A DNA stretch of 64,000 bases, from the NCBI GenBank assembly GCA_023376005.1, contig CM042138.1, positions 96,962,824 through 97,026,823 on the forward strand. The letters run 5' to 3'. The translations under genes and the position numbers were made by a program. Position 1 is the first letter of the stretch. The number at the start of each line of letters is the position of its first letter. The notes under the pieces were generated by a model that did not search any database, was not told the DNA's origin, and saw only the letters and a program-made list of their open reading frames with translations. This document shows, piece after piece, positions 34,149 through 45,929 of the stretch. The stretch comes from Doryteuthis pealeii (Eukaryota > Mollusca > Cephalopoda > Myopsida > Loliginidae).

Positions 34149-34395
34149 TTTTTTGAATTTTTAAAAATTTACGATCTCTCTCAACCCCACTCAATTGGAC
34201 AATATCGTGACTATAAAAAAAGCTCCCATGGATTTTATTTTGATATATTTTGCCAAGAAAATTTTTAATTTTTTTTTTTTTTTTTAAATGTTTAAATGTT
34301 TTGTTTTTCACATTTACCATATTGGGAACTTACTAGTTTAGCACCAAAATGGTGGCTGGGTGAGAATGAGGGCACATAATGAAGACACATTTTTT
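30336..34395. other. Repeat-rich DNA beyond the CMIP 3' end
   Basis: No host gene seen. Contents: a hairpin at 31500-31570; poly-A tracts (31628, 32080, 32660, 33841); a 34-bp minisatellite (32411-32568); a family E-like tail on the - strand near 32985-33045 (GCTGAGGAAGAAGGCC then GATTGAAACATTG); and (TA)n arrays at 33079-33122, 33271-33315 and 34092-34146. ORFs here come from simple repeats. Confidence 0.6.
32411..32568. repeat. 34-bp minisatellite, 4-5 units
   Basis: Unit core CACATTCGTGTAGATCTGTT plus CTCCAAAAGAGA; two units (32441-32474, 32475-32508) are almost identical, outer ones diverged. Confidence 0.75.
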
Positions 34396-34401
34396 TTTAT
34401 T
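34396..34401 (-). terminator. Candidate CMIP polyadenylation signal
   Basis: AATAAA on the - strand, about 360 bases past the CMIP stop codon. Further AATAAA words occur at about 33917 and 34042, so the true 3' end cannot be decided from sequence alone. Confidence 0.25.
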
Positions 34402-34757
34402 TAATAAAAAAAAAAAAAAAAAGATAGAGATAGAGAGAGATAGATAGAGAGAGGGGATAAGAAGGGAAATTAATTGGAACTCCATGATTTATAAATACAA
34501 ATTCAGACACAAATAAATACAAATTTAGAAACTGGTTGCTTAGCAACAACAGTCCAAGATGGAGTACAGCACAAGGCAGAGAGAGAAAATGTCTTTTCAG
34601 GTGTTAAAAGTTTAATAAACATACTGTCTCTCAACTGTGGAGTGTAATACCAAATTCATGACAGGTTTTTTCGTTTTTTTTTCCTCCAAGTCACTGATGC
34701 CATAAAAATATACAGTAGCAATTAATAAATATCCTTCAGTTATTTGTCCTGCCATTG

Positions 34758-34811
34758 TCACCAGGCTTCTGTGTAACGCACATCACATTCTTGAAGAACA
34801 GGTAATTTTTC
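34758..34811 (-). CDS. CMIP: CMIP last coding exon
   Basis: Acceptor TTTGATTTCAG, then codons for EKLPVLQECDVRYTEAW and TGA. The DVRYTEAW end is the invariant C-terminus of CMIP. Phase 0 on entry, matching the preceding exon across a 5-kb intron filled with microsatellites. Confidence 0.92.
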   Translation of the reverse strand, partial: EKLPVLQECDVRYTEAW

Positions 34812-34859
34812 CTGAAATCAAAAAGAAGGAATATTAATAAACACTTGCAAAAATATGCA

Positions 34860-36545
34860 CCCTCTGGGCGCAAGTATTTAAGTTTTAATATAATGAAATA
34901 TATCAAATTCAAAAGACTAATAAAACTAAATAAGAATGCAGAAAAAAATGATTTGAAACAGGTGGGTATAATCGAAAAATAGAACTTTGAAACTAACTAT
35001 TCCATCATTTTCCATCACTCCAGTCTTTCATTGCTAAGTTTTCCTAATTTAACCATTTAATTAAAATAGAATGTAAAGAATAAAATTGCAGTTATTTCTT
35101 CTTGTTAATGAATTTCTTTTAAGATTTATAGAAGAGATTTTTACTCCTATTCATTAAGATAAAACCAAAACAATTAAAAATCAATAAAACCAAGTACATA
35201 TTTATTAAAATCAATTTTTTAATATCGATATGCAAATTAGCCTTCCCGTTCAAAGTGTAAACTGCTATTTTGTTCATATAGGTGCCAATTGACTGATTGG
35301 AGTGGGCCTCTCCAACTGCCCAGATAAGGACCAAAGTGCAGTGCTGCATGTTATGGACTGCTTACTCATCAGGATTCCATCCTTAAGCAACATGGGTCGC
35401 CACCCATAGCCAACAAGTGGACCCATTTCTTACCCCTCTGTAGAGGTGTAGTCAGAGTATTCTACAGCCCTAGTCAACAGGGTAATAAACTCGCATAATA
35501 TTCAGGCTTAATTAGTATAAACAAATAATATCATACACTAAAGCAATTATTATGATTGACGGATTTTGAAAACATGTCTGGAGTTATTTTATGTTTAGGG
35601 GTTAGATGAATTGAATTCATTGTATGGTTTCAAGTAACTATTTCTTTTTAATGATTATCATTTGTTTGCACACTGTTATATAGTTTCAATGATTGATTGA
35701 TTGATTTTAACAGCATGTCAACTCATTTGGGGTTATTTTATTCCTAGAGGTAAGGAAAGCACATTCATTGTACATTATTTGTGTGTTGTTTCTTAATACT
35801 TGTTTTGCACATGGTTATATATTAGGTATTCCTATCTAATAAAAATTTGCATGCATTTGTATGGTTTCAAGTATTTCTATCTAATAGTACTAATTATATG
35901 GTTTCAAGTAATCATTTCTATTTAATAACAGTAATTTGTTTGCATATTTGCTTGTTATATATTGTTTCAAGTAACTAATAATAATAATTCCTAATAAACA
36001 ATTATAGCTTCAAGTAACTTTTCTTAATACAAATAATTTACAGTTAGAGGATATCAAGTATTCCTATCTAACACAAATAATTTACAAACAGATCTATTTG
36101 ACGTATAGGTGGAGACCCTAACAGGTACTATCCCTCTGAATAAGGACAATGAAGGGGTATTCCATACTCCCCAAATCTCCAGAACTGGAGCTTCATCAGA
36201 TGCAGTTTAGTTTTATACTCAGAACAGTCTATTTTTTTTCTCTTTTGAGTGGGGGTGTCTTACCCCTCAACAGATGATACAGTCTGTGCATTTTAACCCT
36301 AACCCTGACAATTCACAAAAGAGATTCTTTAAGAAAAGTGTTTTTATTGGTCTTACTAGCCGCCTTCTAGCTAACAGACTTAAGAATTTCTTAGCTGAAA
36401 TATTTCCCTCGTTAACCTATGGGAAACTATAAAAGATGAACTTTATTTAATAAAAACATCAGATATGCACATTAAAACCAATCCTATTCTCTAAGATAAA
36501 CAAGATAAAAATTCTCAGAAACTATTGTGTTGAGACTGACGTAAA
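34860..36545. mobile_element. Intron 11 region: family C fragments in AT-rich DNA
   Basis: A diverged family E piece (TATGCACCCTCTGGG, about 34852), then family C fragments on the - strand at about 35280-35480 and 36085-36300, with AT-rich sequence between. Two tandem CCCTAA words near 36293 are within the family C copy and are not telomeric. Confidence 0.55.
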
Positions 36546-36599
36546 TTGTTCCAAAACACATTTGAATGTTGCATTGTAGTCATGTCAGCTGAAGTCATT

Positions 36600-36686
36600 T
36601 ATACATACATACACACACATACACACACACACACACATATATATATAAAACACAGATATGAATATATACACACACAGACATATACA

Positions 36687-36717
<31 letters not shown>

Positions 36718-37266
36718 CATACATACACACACAGACATATACACAATATATGCATATGCATATATTCACACACAGACACATACACAATATATGCATATGC
36801 ATATATTCACACACAGACACATACACAATATATGCATATGCATATATTCACACACAGACACATAATATATGCATATACATACAGACATACATACATGCAA
36901 ACAGACATAAACATATACACAATACACACACACATATCATACATACATACACACATATATATACATACATACACACAATATACACACACACATATACATA
37001 CATACATACACACAATATACACACACACATATATACATACATACACACAATATACACACACACATACATACATACATACACACAATATACACACACACAT
37101 ATACATACATACACACAATATACACACACACATATACATACATACACACAATATACACACACACATATACATACATACACACAATATACACACACACATA
37201 TACATACATACACACAATATACACACACACATATACATACATACACACAATATACACACACACATA

Positions 37267-37310
<44 letters not shown>
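36600..37310. repeat. Compound (CA)n/(TACA)n/(TA)n array with 34-bp units
   Basis: A ~710-base array. From 36950 to 37265 it has about nine units of roughly 34 bp (ATACATACACACAATATACA plus a CA-run). (TA)n tracts lie at 36688-36715 and 37270-37310. The long ORFs in all frames are an artefact of the repeat and are not genes. Confidence 0.9.
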
Positions 37311-37313
<3 letters not shown>

Positions 37314-37949
37314 AGTATAACTGACTTTCACTCGCACACACATACAATAGATAAATAAAAAAAATTGAAAAGGCATTTTTGTCTTCAGTGTTATTCAATT
37401 TCTCTTCAGCCAGAAAGATAACATTTTTGTTCAAGTCAATGTTCTAATTCTTTCTCTCTCTTTTTCCACCCAACAACACAAAACTGTCAGTTTAAGTAAT
37501 TGATGGTCACGACTTCCCCCGAGGGTCAGGTTTATTGTAATTAAAAGATAGAGTTTTGAGGCATTGTAGAAAATGTGTTTTATCTGAACTTTTCCACCAT
37601 TTCTGTTTGAAATTCATTCTAGATAATTTGACACTATGTCATTACGTGATGGCATTGCTGATTATGTGAGGTATTTGGATGTGACAATTTGAGAATTGCT
37701 TAAAGTCATCTTATCTGTATATTAAATAAGGTGAAGAAATGTTAAACAGAATGAAGAAAAAATGTTTGCTTATTAAGTATTTACATTTATTATTAATAAA
37801 AACAAAAGTGATTCTGAGAATCATTTTTGTTAAGAATATATAATTAAAGAACAAAAGAAATGAATATTCTAATATGTGGTCATTATGATGCTTGTTGTAT
37901 TTGCAGACACACTTGTATATACAAGATGCAACACACTTGCAAGATGCAG

Positions 37950-38089
37950 TATTCAACACACACACACACAATGACATTTAACACAGACACACAAGATGAC
38001 ATTCAACACATGAACAAAGACAAGACAACATTCAACATACACAGAGGATGGCATTCAACACATGCACACACACAATGATATCAACACAT

Positions 38090-38131
<42 letters not shown>

Positions 38132-38590
38132 TGATATTCAACACATGCACACACACACACACGATGATATTCACACACACACACACACACACACACGATG
38201 ATACAACACATGCACACACACACACAATGATATTCAACACATGCATGCACACACACACACAATGATATCAACACATGCATGCACACACACACAATGATAT
38301 TCAACACATGCACACACACACAATGATATCAACACATGCATGCACACACACACAATGATATTCAACACATGCATGCACACACACACAATGATATCAACAC
38401 ATGCATGCACACACACACAACACATGCATGCACACACACACACAATGATATTCAACACATGCACACACACACACACAATGATATTCAACACATGCACACA
38501 CACACACAATGATATTCAACACATGCACACACACACACACAATGATATTCAACACATGCACACACACACACACAATGGCGTTATTACACA
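37950..38590. repeat. (CA)n compound minisatellite
   Basis: Units of ATGATATTCAACACATGC plus (CA)n, with ~15 repeats of variable length; some units have ATGATATCAACACATGCATG. Located in the last CMIP intron. Confidence 0.9.
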
Positions 38591-39314
38591 CATACACATA
38601 AGACAACATTCAATGCTAACAAGACAACTTTCAACACATACTAGATCAGAGTTGAAACAACAAAATAGTTTATATGCATATTCCAATCACAAAGATAAAA
38701 AAAAAAATTATCTTTTTTTTTCTTCCACTGATCAACTGTTCAGGTGACCTCAACTTTTGTATTTTGACTCCTAACAATTGGGATAAACCATCATCATCAT
38801 CATCATTTTAATGAGGTCAGTGATAAGCTTTTCTAGGAAAAATAAACATCCGTTACACACTCTTCCTTTTCTGTCATCGCCAATTTAGACATTCTTTCAA
38901 AGTAATTTCTATTTGGTGGAAAATTACAAGCTGGTTTCTCATTACGAAGTGATAGAGTCGTCTTTCATTAATAAATGACAAAAGGCAACTAAAGATAACA
39001 TCCCTCCTATTCACACAGACACACAATCCCCCCAAAAAATATATATTCATTTTTTATCAACAACATCTATGTTTATTGTTTATGACCTGAAAATTAATTA
39101 AACACCTTCATGAAAAAAAAGAAGAAAAATACATGTAAGGATACATGGGCATTACCATCATGGTGTAATAGTTGTTTATTTTGTTTAATGGCAGATCAAC
39201 CCTTGTGGACTATTTAATGACAAATTTTGATTTTTTAAGCAAATAGTAGGTAAATATTGGTTTGGTTTTATAAACTGGTAGAAATGTGCATTAACTTCAT
39301 GTGTATTAATAAAC

Positions 39315-39317
<3 letters not shown>

Positions 39318-39371
<54 letters not shown>

Positions 39372-39404
39372 AATGTTGTGTGTGTGTGTGCGTTGAATGT
39401 TGTC

Positions 39405-39440
<36 letters not shown>

Positions 39441-39612
39441 AATGTTGTCATGTGTGTATGTTGAATGTTGTGTGTGTGTGTGTGTGCTGAATGTTGTTGT
39501 TGTATGTGTGTGTGTGTGTGTATGCATGTTGAAAGTTGTCCTCTGTGTGTGTGTGTGTGTGTGTGTGTATGCATGTGAAAGTTGTCCTCTGTGTGTGTGT
39601 GTGTGTGGTGTA
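39318..39612. repeat. (TG)n compound minisatellite, inverted relative of the CA array
   Basis: (TG)n interrupted by CTGAATGTTGT and TGAAAGTTGTCCTC units. These are reverse complements of the ACAACATTCAACA type words at about 38025-38060, so the two arrays form an inverted pair about 730 bp apart. Confidence 0.85.
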
Positions 39613-39790
39613 TGGTTGACCATTAGCCATTGCTTTCTAGCACTCATATATTAAAAAGGGTTGGGTGTTTGCTTTCATTTGTTAGTTGTTTTTCCTATTT
39701 GTTTACTAGAATATGAAGCAAGGAAAAAAAAAAGAAGACTTTTTACATGCTATATGGAAATAGAAAAAGCCGATTTATGGCAATACTTAC

Positions 39791-39861
39791 TTTAAGGCCC
39801 TCAAATGTTAGGGCAGAGAGATTGGTGCTGTTTAAATTCAATTTTCGTAGATTTTTCAATG
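39791..39861 (-). CDS. CMIP: CMIP exon, last leucine-rich repeat
   Basis: Acceptor TTTGCAG, donor GTAAGT. Encodes (T)LKNLRKLNLNSTNLSALT then FEGLK; 71 nt, entry phase 1, exit phase 0. The LxxLNLNST block is an LRR strand. Confidence 0.92.
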
Positions 39862-39947
39862 CTGCAAAGATTTCAAAAGCAAAGGAATTAGTAAGTGATA
39901 AAAAAGATTTTAAAAATATCAAACACAATGTGATTATATATATATAT

Positions 39948-40148
39948 AGTAAAGAAATAACAAAAGACTTAGAGATTTAGCATTATAGTCTATTTCAGGA
40001 GCTTAGACAAAATGTCTAATTCTCCCGACTCATCAGATACGAATTGATGAGATTCGCATTTGATGATCAGGAGAGTTAGACACTTTGTCTAAGCTCCCTG
40101 AAATAGACTATAATGCTAAATCTCTAAGTCTTTTGTTATTTCTTTACT
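39948..40148. repeat. 201-bp near-perfect palindrome
   Basis: The left arm begins AGTAAAGAAATAACAAAAGA and the right arm ends with its reverse complement; arms are about 98 bases with only a few mismatches and a very small loop around 40048. It lies 86 bases from a CMIP exon. Probably a foldback or head-to-head retroelement end. Confidence 0.85.
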
Positions 40149-40531
40149 TATATATTTGCTCAGTGACTCTAACATTAAGAGCACACATTGAGCTCTCAAA
40201 CTGCGACAGGTTTTTAAAATAAAACTCTTGTGTTGTAAGGAAGATTTCTTCTCTGGACTTTTGGATTATATATATATAATATATTCTCTCTTACATTTAA
40301 AGATCAACAAAAAAGAAGCCTAACACACTAAAAACAGAAGCTCACAGACTTTTTATTTTCAGTAATAATTTATTTTTCCTCAAACTAACGAAAGCCCTGA
40401 TGAAGGTCTATTGAAACAGTTTGAAACACTGCAGCATAGGCAAAATAAACATCATTCGTTTTTTTAAACTTGTGTTTTTTCAAATTTTTTACAATATTAC
40501 ATACTGTTGGATTCACTTCCACTTTTTCTTT

Positions 40532-40569
<38 letters not shown>

Positions 40570-40589
40570 AGTAAATACACATTAGTGAT

Positions 40590-40835
40590 GTGTTTATGAT
40601 ATGGCTTTTTTAGCTGACAATTTATGGGAGAATATGTAAGCACATAAATTTAAGTCGTACCTAATTTTTGAAAGTTAATTAATTTAATTAATTAATTAGG
40701 CGGGCATACCTATTTAAATGTAAGGCTAAACAAATCGAGAAAAATCAATCTCTGTATGTACATTTCGGCCTATTAGGCCTCATCAGCAGAGCTATAGATA
40801 GAAAGACCGCCTTGTGCGTGATTCAAAACCAGACT
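40590..40835 (-). mobile_element. Retrozyme-like element with hammerhead ribozyme, copy 1
   Basis: Diverged from the unit at 48785-49120 and in opposite orientation: shared words are GGCTAAACAAATCGAGAAAA, GGCGGGCATA and GGCTTTTTTAGCTGACAATT. Flanked on both sides by (TA)n (40547-40570 and 40845-40894). It holds the hammerhead motif described separately and no ORF. Confidence 0.65.
40748..40793 (-). ncRNA. Type-I hammerhead self-cleaving ribozyme motif
   Basis: On the - strand: stem I strand AGCTCTG, core CTGATGA, stem II GGCCT-AAT-AGGCC (perfect), core GAAA, a tiny stem III (T-GTAC-A), then TA as the cleavage UH, then stem I return strand CAGAGAT. All invariant core bases are present; stem I pairs CTCTG with CAGAG. 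Predicted cleavage is between 40755 and 40754. Type-I hammerheads with a minimal stem III are known in Penelope-like elements and small animal retrozymes. Activity is inferred. Confidence 0.8.
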
Positions 40836-40843
40836 GTCAAGCT

Positions 40844-40899
<56 letters not shown>

Positions 40900-40994
40900 G
40901 GCATGTAAACCCTTATTTTTTTATGGTCTATTCATGCTTGATGGGTATTCAAAATTTCTTATTTAAACACATTTAAAAAAAAAAACTTACTTTT

Positions 40995-42040
40995 TCTATT
41001 TAACCCATAGATGGAAACCTAAAAGGTACTCCCACTCTGGGTCAGAGTGGACTTGGGAGTAATGGCAATGAAGAGGTACTCCACACTCCCCAGAGCTCCA
41101 GAATTGGAACTTCACAATTACATGCATACTCAGGACATGAGTGCTTTTCACGTTACCAAAATATTGCAAGACTTTTGGTTCACCCTAGTAGTATGGAACG
41201 AAGGCTATCTGTCTGGCAGAGAACCCACACCCTCTCTTATGCCTCCACCTTTCCCAGAGATAGAGGCTAGAAATTTTCACCTGAAAAGAATTTAATGCCC
41301 TGGCTGGTTGTGCTAAAACATTCCGTAATCTGTTAAGCAAAAGAATATTATTTATTTATTTATCCTTCACGTGTCTACACATGTGGTCGGCTGTGAGCAC
41401 TTGTATGAAATGTGTGGAGAATATCTATAGACATGTTGGCTATTGTGCTCTGAGATTTTACGGTATGTCAACTCTTGTTGGGTTATTTTATGCCAAAGAC
41501 ATTATGTTCTATTCATTCTTGTTAGTTATCGAAAAATCCTTTTTTGAACTCAATTTTTTAAAAACACATTTTTGTTAACCCATTTACTTCTATTTAACCC
41601 ATAGATAGAACCCTAATAGATACTACCACACCGGGTCAGGGTGAACCTTCGAGTAATGGTGATAAAGGGGTGCTCTACACTCCCCAGAGCTCCAGAATTG
41701 GAACTTCACCTTTAGATGCAGTTTAACGTCATACCCAGGACATTACGACCCTCAGCCATTGCCTTCTAGCACATATATGATAAAAAAGGTTGGGGATTTG
41801 CCATAAGAACAATAAGGTCGGGACAATCATATAGGTGCTAGGGCTTGACATGACTACCTAATTGATTGGAGTGGGCTTCTCTAAACACCCAAAGTAGAGT
41901 GTTGCATGGCCTACTCAGCCACCAGGATTCCATCCTTAAGCATCTCTGGTCACTACCCACAGCCAGCAGGTGGGACTCATTGGAGGGATTTTACCTCTCT
42001 GTAGAGGTGCAGTTGGCATATTCTACTGCTTCAGCCGACA
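40995..42040 (-). mobile_element. Family C copies, one partial and one near full length
   Basis: 40995-41140 is a partial family C (TTTAACCCATAGATGG, then GAGCTCCAGAATTGGAACTT) joined to a mariner end fragment (TACCAAAATATTGCAAGACT at 41154). 41463-42040 is a near-complete - strand copy from ATGTCAACTCTTG to TTCAGCCGACA. Both lie in a CMIP intron. Confidence 0.65.
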
Positions 42041-42070
42041 TTTTTAACCAGTTCATATTAGAATTTGTCA

Positions 42071-42202
<132 letters not shown>

Positions 42203-42209
42203 CTATAAA

Positions 42210-42341
42210 AAATGAAGAATTAAGAAAAAAAAAAAAAAAAAAAAGGTCTTTGAATGTTTTCCATAATTTCTTTTAATGTGTGAAATACTTTATTATAAAA
42301 TTAACAAATATTGAACAAAATATTTTCTTGTAATTTTGCTA

Positions 42342-42378
<37 letters not shown>

Positions 42379-42775
42379 AAAAAGATAAAAAAAAAAAAAA
42401 AACAATTCAAAATTGAATTCAAAACAGAAAAACAATAATTGAAAAAAAAAAAAAAAAGAATAAAAGTTTGAAAAAATTAAATCAAATTAAAAAAAGATAC
42501 AAAACAAATTATTTAAAAGAAAAAAGATTAAAACTTAGATTAAAAAAACAAAAAAAAAAAAAAAAACGAATTGAAAAAAAAAAGGTTGGAAAAAAAAATG
42601 AAAATAAATTTAAAAACAAAAAAAAAAAAAAAAGGTAAAAATAATTACAAGAAAAAAAAGCAACGTTTAACAATTTTTATCTATTTTTCAAAAAATTGAA
42701 AATTTACAATAATTAATTGAAAATAATAATTTTGAATAAAATTTTTGAAATTATTAGAAAAAAAAAAAAATCAAC
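42210..42775. repeat. A-rich low-complexity tract (U-rich in CMIP RNA)
   Basis: About 560 bases dominated by A-runs of 10-28 broken by single bases. In the CMIP transcript this is a continuous U-rich stretch ending a few bases before the acceptor of the 42097-42202 exon. Confidence 0.8.
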
Positions 42776-42889
42776 TTGTAGACATTGATTCTAATGGCAT
42801 GTCAATCTATGTAGATGTTTCCTTTCTCTGGAAGGAACAAAATTAGAATTATATTAAACCTTTCTCTGAATCCAATAAGGATGTATTTA

Positions 42890-42980
42890 CCCAGCCCATC
42901 CACTAGGATATAACACAAAGTCAAATTTCTAAGTAGAGTACAGTTGGTTTGAATTCAGAGTTTTCCTTCTCCTAGTTCTC
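42890..42980 (-). mobile_element. SINE family A fragment
   Basis: CCAGCCCATCCACTAGGATA followed by GTTTGAATTCAGAGTTTTCC; tail half only. Confidence 0.55.
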
Positions 42981-43199
42981 CTTTTGTATTTCCCTTTGTA
43001 CTAATGTAAGGCAGAAATTCATCTATTTTGCTCCCAGCTACAAGTAAATAATTGGGCATGATGGTATCTATAGCCATGTAACAAGTCCAGGAGAATGAAC
43101 AACTGAATTCAAAAACCAGAAGCAGTCTAACATTGTTCAAGGGAAGAGTAAGGAGTTTAGACAAAGTCAGTGTGTTACAATTTATGAGAGGTCATGAAT

Positions 43200-43640
43200 T
43201 GTGAACAGACCTGTAGCTAGGAATATTTAAAATGAGGTCCGTTAACTTTAAAATTAGTTAGTCCGTGGAAAATTACCGGTGATTGTTAATAACCCTTGAC
43301 CTCTTAGAGGTGTGCGATTTGGCCACCATGGGACATGTGATAGTTTAGATTAGATGTGACCTAGCCTTTGCAGGAAAGAGATGTGATTGTCCCCCCCCCC
43401 AGGTTCATTCTCATCTCCGCAGTGGAATCAATATTGGTTAGAAGAAAATAAAACTTGATCAAGTAAAAACAAAGTCTTGTAATTAATTAAACGAGGAAAC
43501 AAGCAATGTCCAGCCCAGCCCAGCCCAGCCCAACAATAAAGAACAGTCAATAACAAGTAGAAGTACCAAGTAAGATCTCTCATCTCTAATATCTCTGTCT
43601 CTGTCTATTATATACCCAAGTATGGCAGAAGGGTATATAT
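43200..43640 (+). mobile_element. Family D repeat, copy 2
   Basis: Shares GTGGAAAATTACC, AATAAAACTTGATCAAGTAA, AAAGTCTTGTAATT and a terminal TATATACCC...GGGTATATA pair with copies at 17330 and 60790. A CCAGC pentamer repeat lies at about 43509-43529. Opposite strand to CMIP. Confidence 0.5.
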
Positions 43641-43752
43641 ATGGCTATACAACAAATGTTGTGAGGGTGAACTGCTGCATGGGCAACTGCTGGATTTCCA
43701 TTCAACCTTGTCCAGTTATGTGCAAGACTGACCGATGCCAATATGATTTTTA

Positions 43753-44124
<372 letters not shown>

Positions 44125-44259
44125 TCAAAAAGGAGGAGGAAAGAGTCAAAAAGGAAAAGGAAATATCTAATCTAATGGATTAATTGCCCAATTTCTTCAT
44201 TTTATTCCAGTTCATCATGTCTATTTCCAATGATAACCATTACAATATGTACACCTCTC

Positions 44260-44263
<4 letters not shown>

Positions 44264-44338
<75 letters not shown>
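44264..44338. repeat. (AT)n-(TG)n compound microsatellite
   Basis: (AT)n 44264-44302 joined to (TG)n 44307-44338, in a CMIP intron. Confidence 0.9.
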
Positions 44339-44339
<1 letters not shown>

Positions 44340-45052
44340 TGTATTTTGGCAGGTAGTTATTTTAATTTATATTATCATCCATAAAAATAACAATAAGAAA
44401 TGCCTACAAATTCTTGAGGCGACATGCATAAAAAATAAAAATGAGAGCCTTTGTTTAAATATAATATTAAACATAATTAGAAGTCTTTAATTTAAGGGAA
44501 ATAACAGGTAAGTTTTAATGAAAAGGCCATTTTTACCCGTTTTTGATAAATGGTTATAGGAATTGGGCTCTGGTCTTAGAAAATTCTCAACAGGATGTTA
44601 AGAGTTAAACAGGCTCTACAAGAACATATTGAGCACTTTCCAATATTCATTATCCCAACTCATTCAGTTTCTTTTTGTTTTTTTTTTCAAACAGTTAAAA
44701 TTGGGACTCGTTCGGGTTTTCTTTCATTTTTTAATGTTATGTTCACAATTTTACTCATTAAAAACTTTGTGGCAAATGATATTTTTTTGGTAAAAATAAT
44801 TCCCCTTTAAATTCCACATATTTAAAAACTTTTATAAAAAATTGTTTGGGGGGGGGGTAATTATTCAGGTGTAATTCTGGAGGACATTATGATGAAAAAG
44901 CAACAAAAATGAATTGTAATAACTTAAGCCAACTGAAGATACATTTAATAAATGCAATTACATTCTTTCCTTTATTCCAAAATATGGAGTTGGTGGGTAG
45001 GGTGGGGTGTTAGGTGTAAAAAAATAAACCGAAAAAGATTTAGTTGACTGAC

Positions 45053-45193
45053 CAGCTCTCGCAGGGCAATTTGACGTTCACACAGGGCTGTGTACATTTT
45101 TTTGCCAGTAGGTGTCGTCTGTAATGTTGTTATCATTTGCATCTTTAAGTCATTCGTGTCAATGACGTCCATTTCTAACATTCCGCACAAAGC
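45053..45193 (-). CDS. CMIP: CMIP exon
   Basis: 141 nt, phase 0 at both ends. Encodes ALCGMLEMDVIDTNDLKMQM then TTPTGKKMYTALCERQIALR and EL. Acceptor TTATGCAG; donor is GTCAGT, slightly weaker than the GTAAGT seen elsewhere. Confidence 0.92.
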
Positions 45194-45929
45194 CTGCATA
45201 ACAAGAAAAATAGCAAAAAGTTAACAGATGAACACAAATTTTTACATATACATACATACATACATATATATATATATACTAGACAAAATGTGACCCATTT
45301 GGTCACCCATTCAACTCTGGGTAGATAATTGAGATTAGGGAAAAATAGAGTTAGCAAAGCGAATAAAATAAAAAAAAAATAAAATAATAATAATAAATAC
45401 GGCCTGACAAAACCTTAAAATCATTTTGTTACCAAATGTTTGACCTCATTTAAGCTACGGTTGCTGGTTGTAAAATTTAACAGAAATACATTTCAAATTC
45501 TCTCGGATCTCTCTCTCTACTTTCCAGAGAAACTAACATTATATAACGAGGAGATAGTCAAGAGATACATAGAGGGGAAGAAAGTGATAGACACAGAATA
45601 AAGTAAGAGATTGGTTGGTTTTTGACTTACTTGCAAATTACAACTAATTAGAACCAATTAAAACAGAATATTTTACAAATATAATTCAATCCTAAAAGTA
45701 AGGAATAATTTAGTATAATTTTTGTGTCATTAAACTAAACAGTAAAAAAAGCCTTTAGGAAGCAAAAGTAGATTAACTCAGCTTTAGTATAATAATAGCT
45801 AACATGCTCTTGTGAAATATCATCATTGTAAACCATCAGAATTATGTTGGTTAGTTGGTTGATTTTATGGCACGTTAACTGTTGTTGGGATATTCACTGC
45901 TGAACTAAGTCTATTTTTGCAAGAAATTA

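Noticed and set aside
36291..36304. CCCTAACCCTAA telomere-like words
   Set aside because: Only about two units, within a family C fragment; no telomeric array.
36546..37358. 270-residue ORF and several antisense ORFs
   Set aside because: They are translations of the CA/TACA microsatellite (Thr-His-Ile-Tyr repeats); no codon constraint or real composition.
38032..38747. Cys-Val and Thr-His rich ORFs on both strands
   Set aside because: Products of the CA-rich minisatellite.
40033..40045. CTGATGAGTC on the - strand within the palindrome as a hammerhead core
   Set aside because: A long stem can form but the base of stem II is unpaired before GAAA and no matching stem I was found.
40390..40430. 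CTGATGAAGG...GAAAC as another hammerhead
   Set aside because: The bases between CTGATGA and GAAA cannot form stem II; more likely the generic tail of a Penelope-like or similar retroelement.
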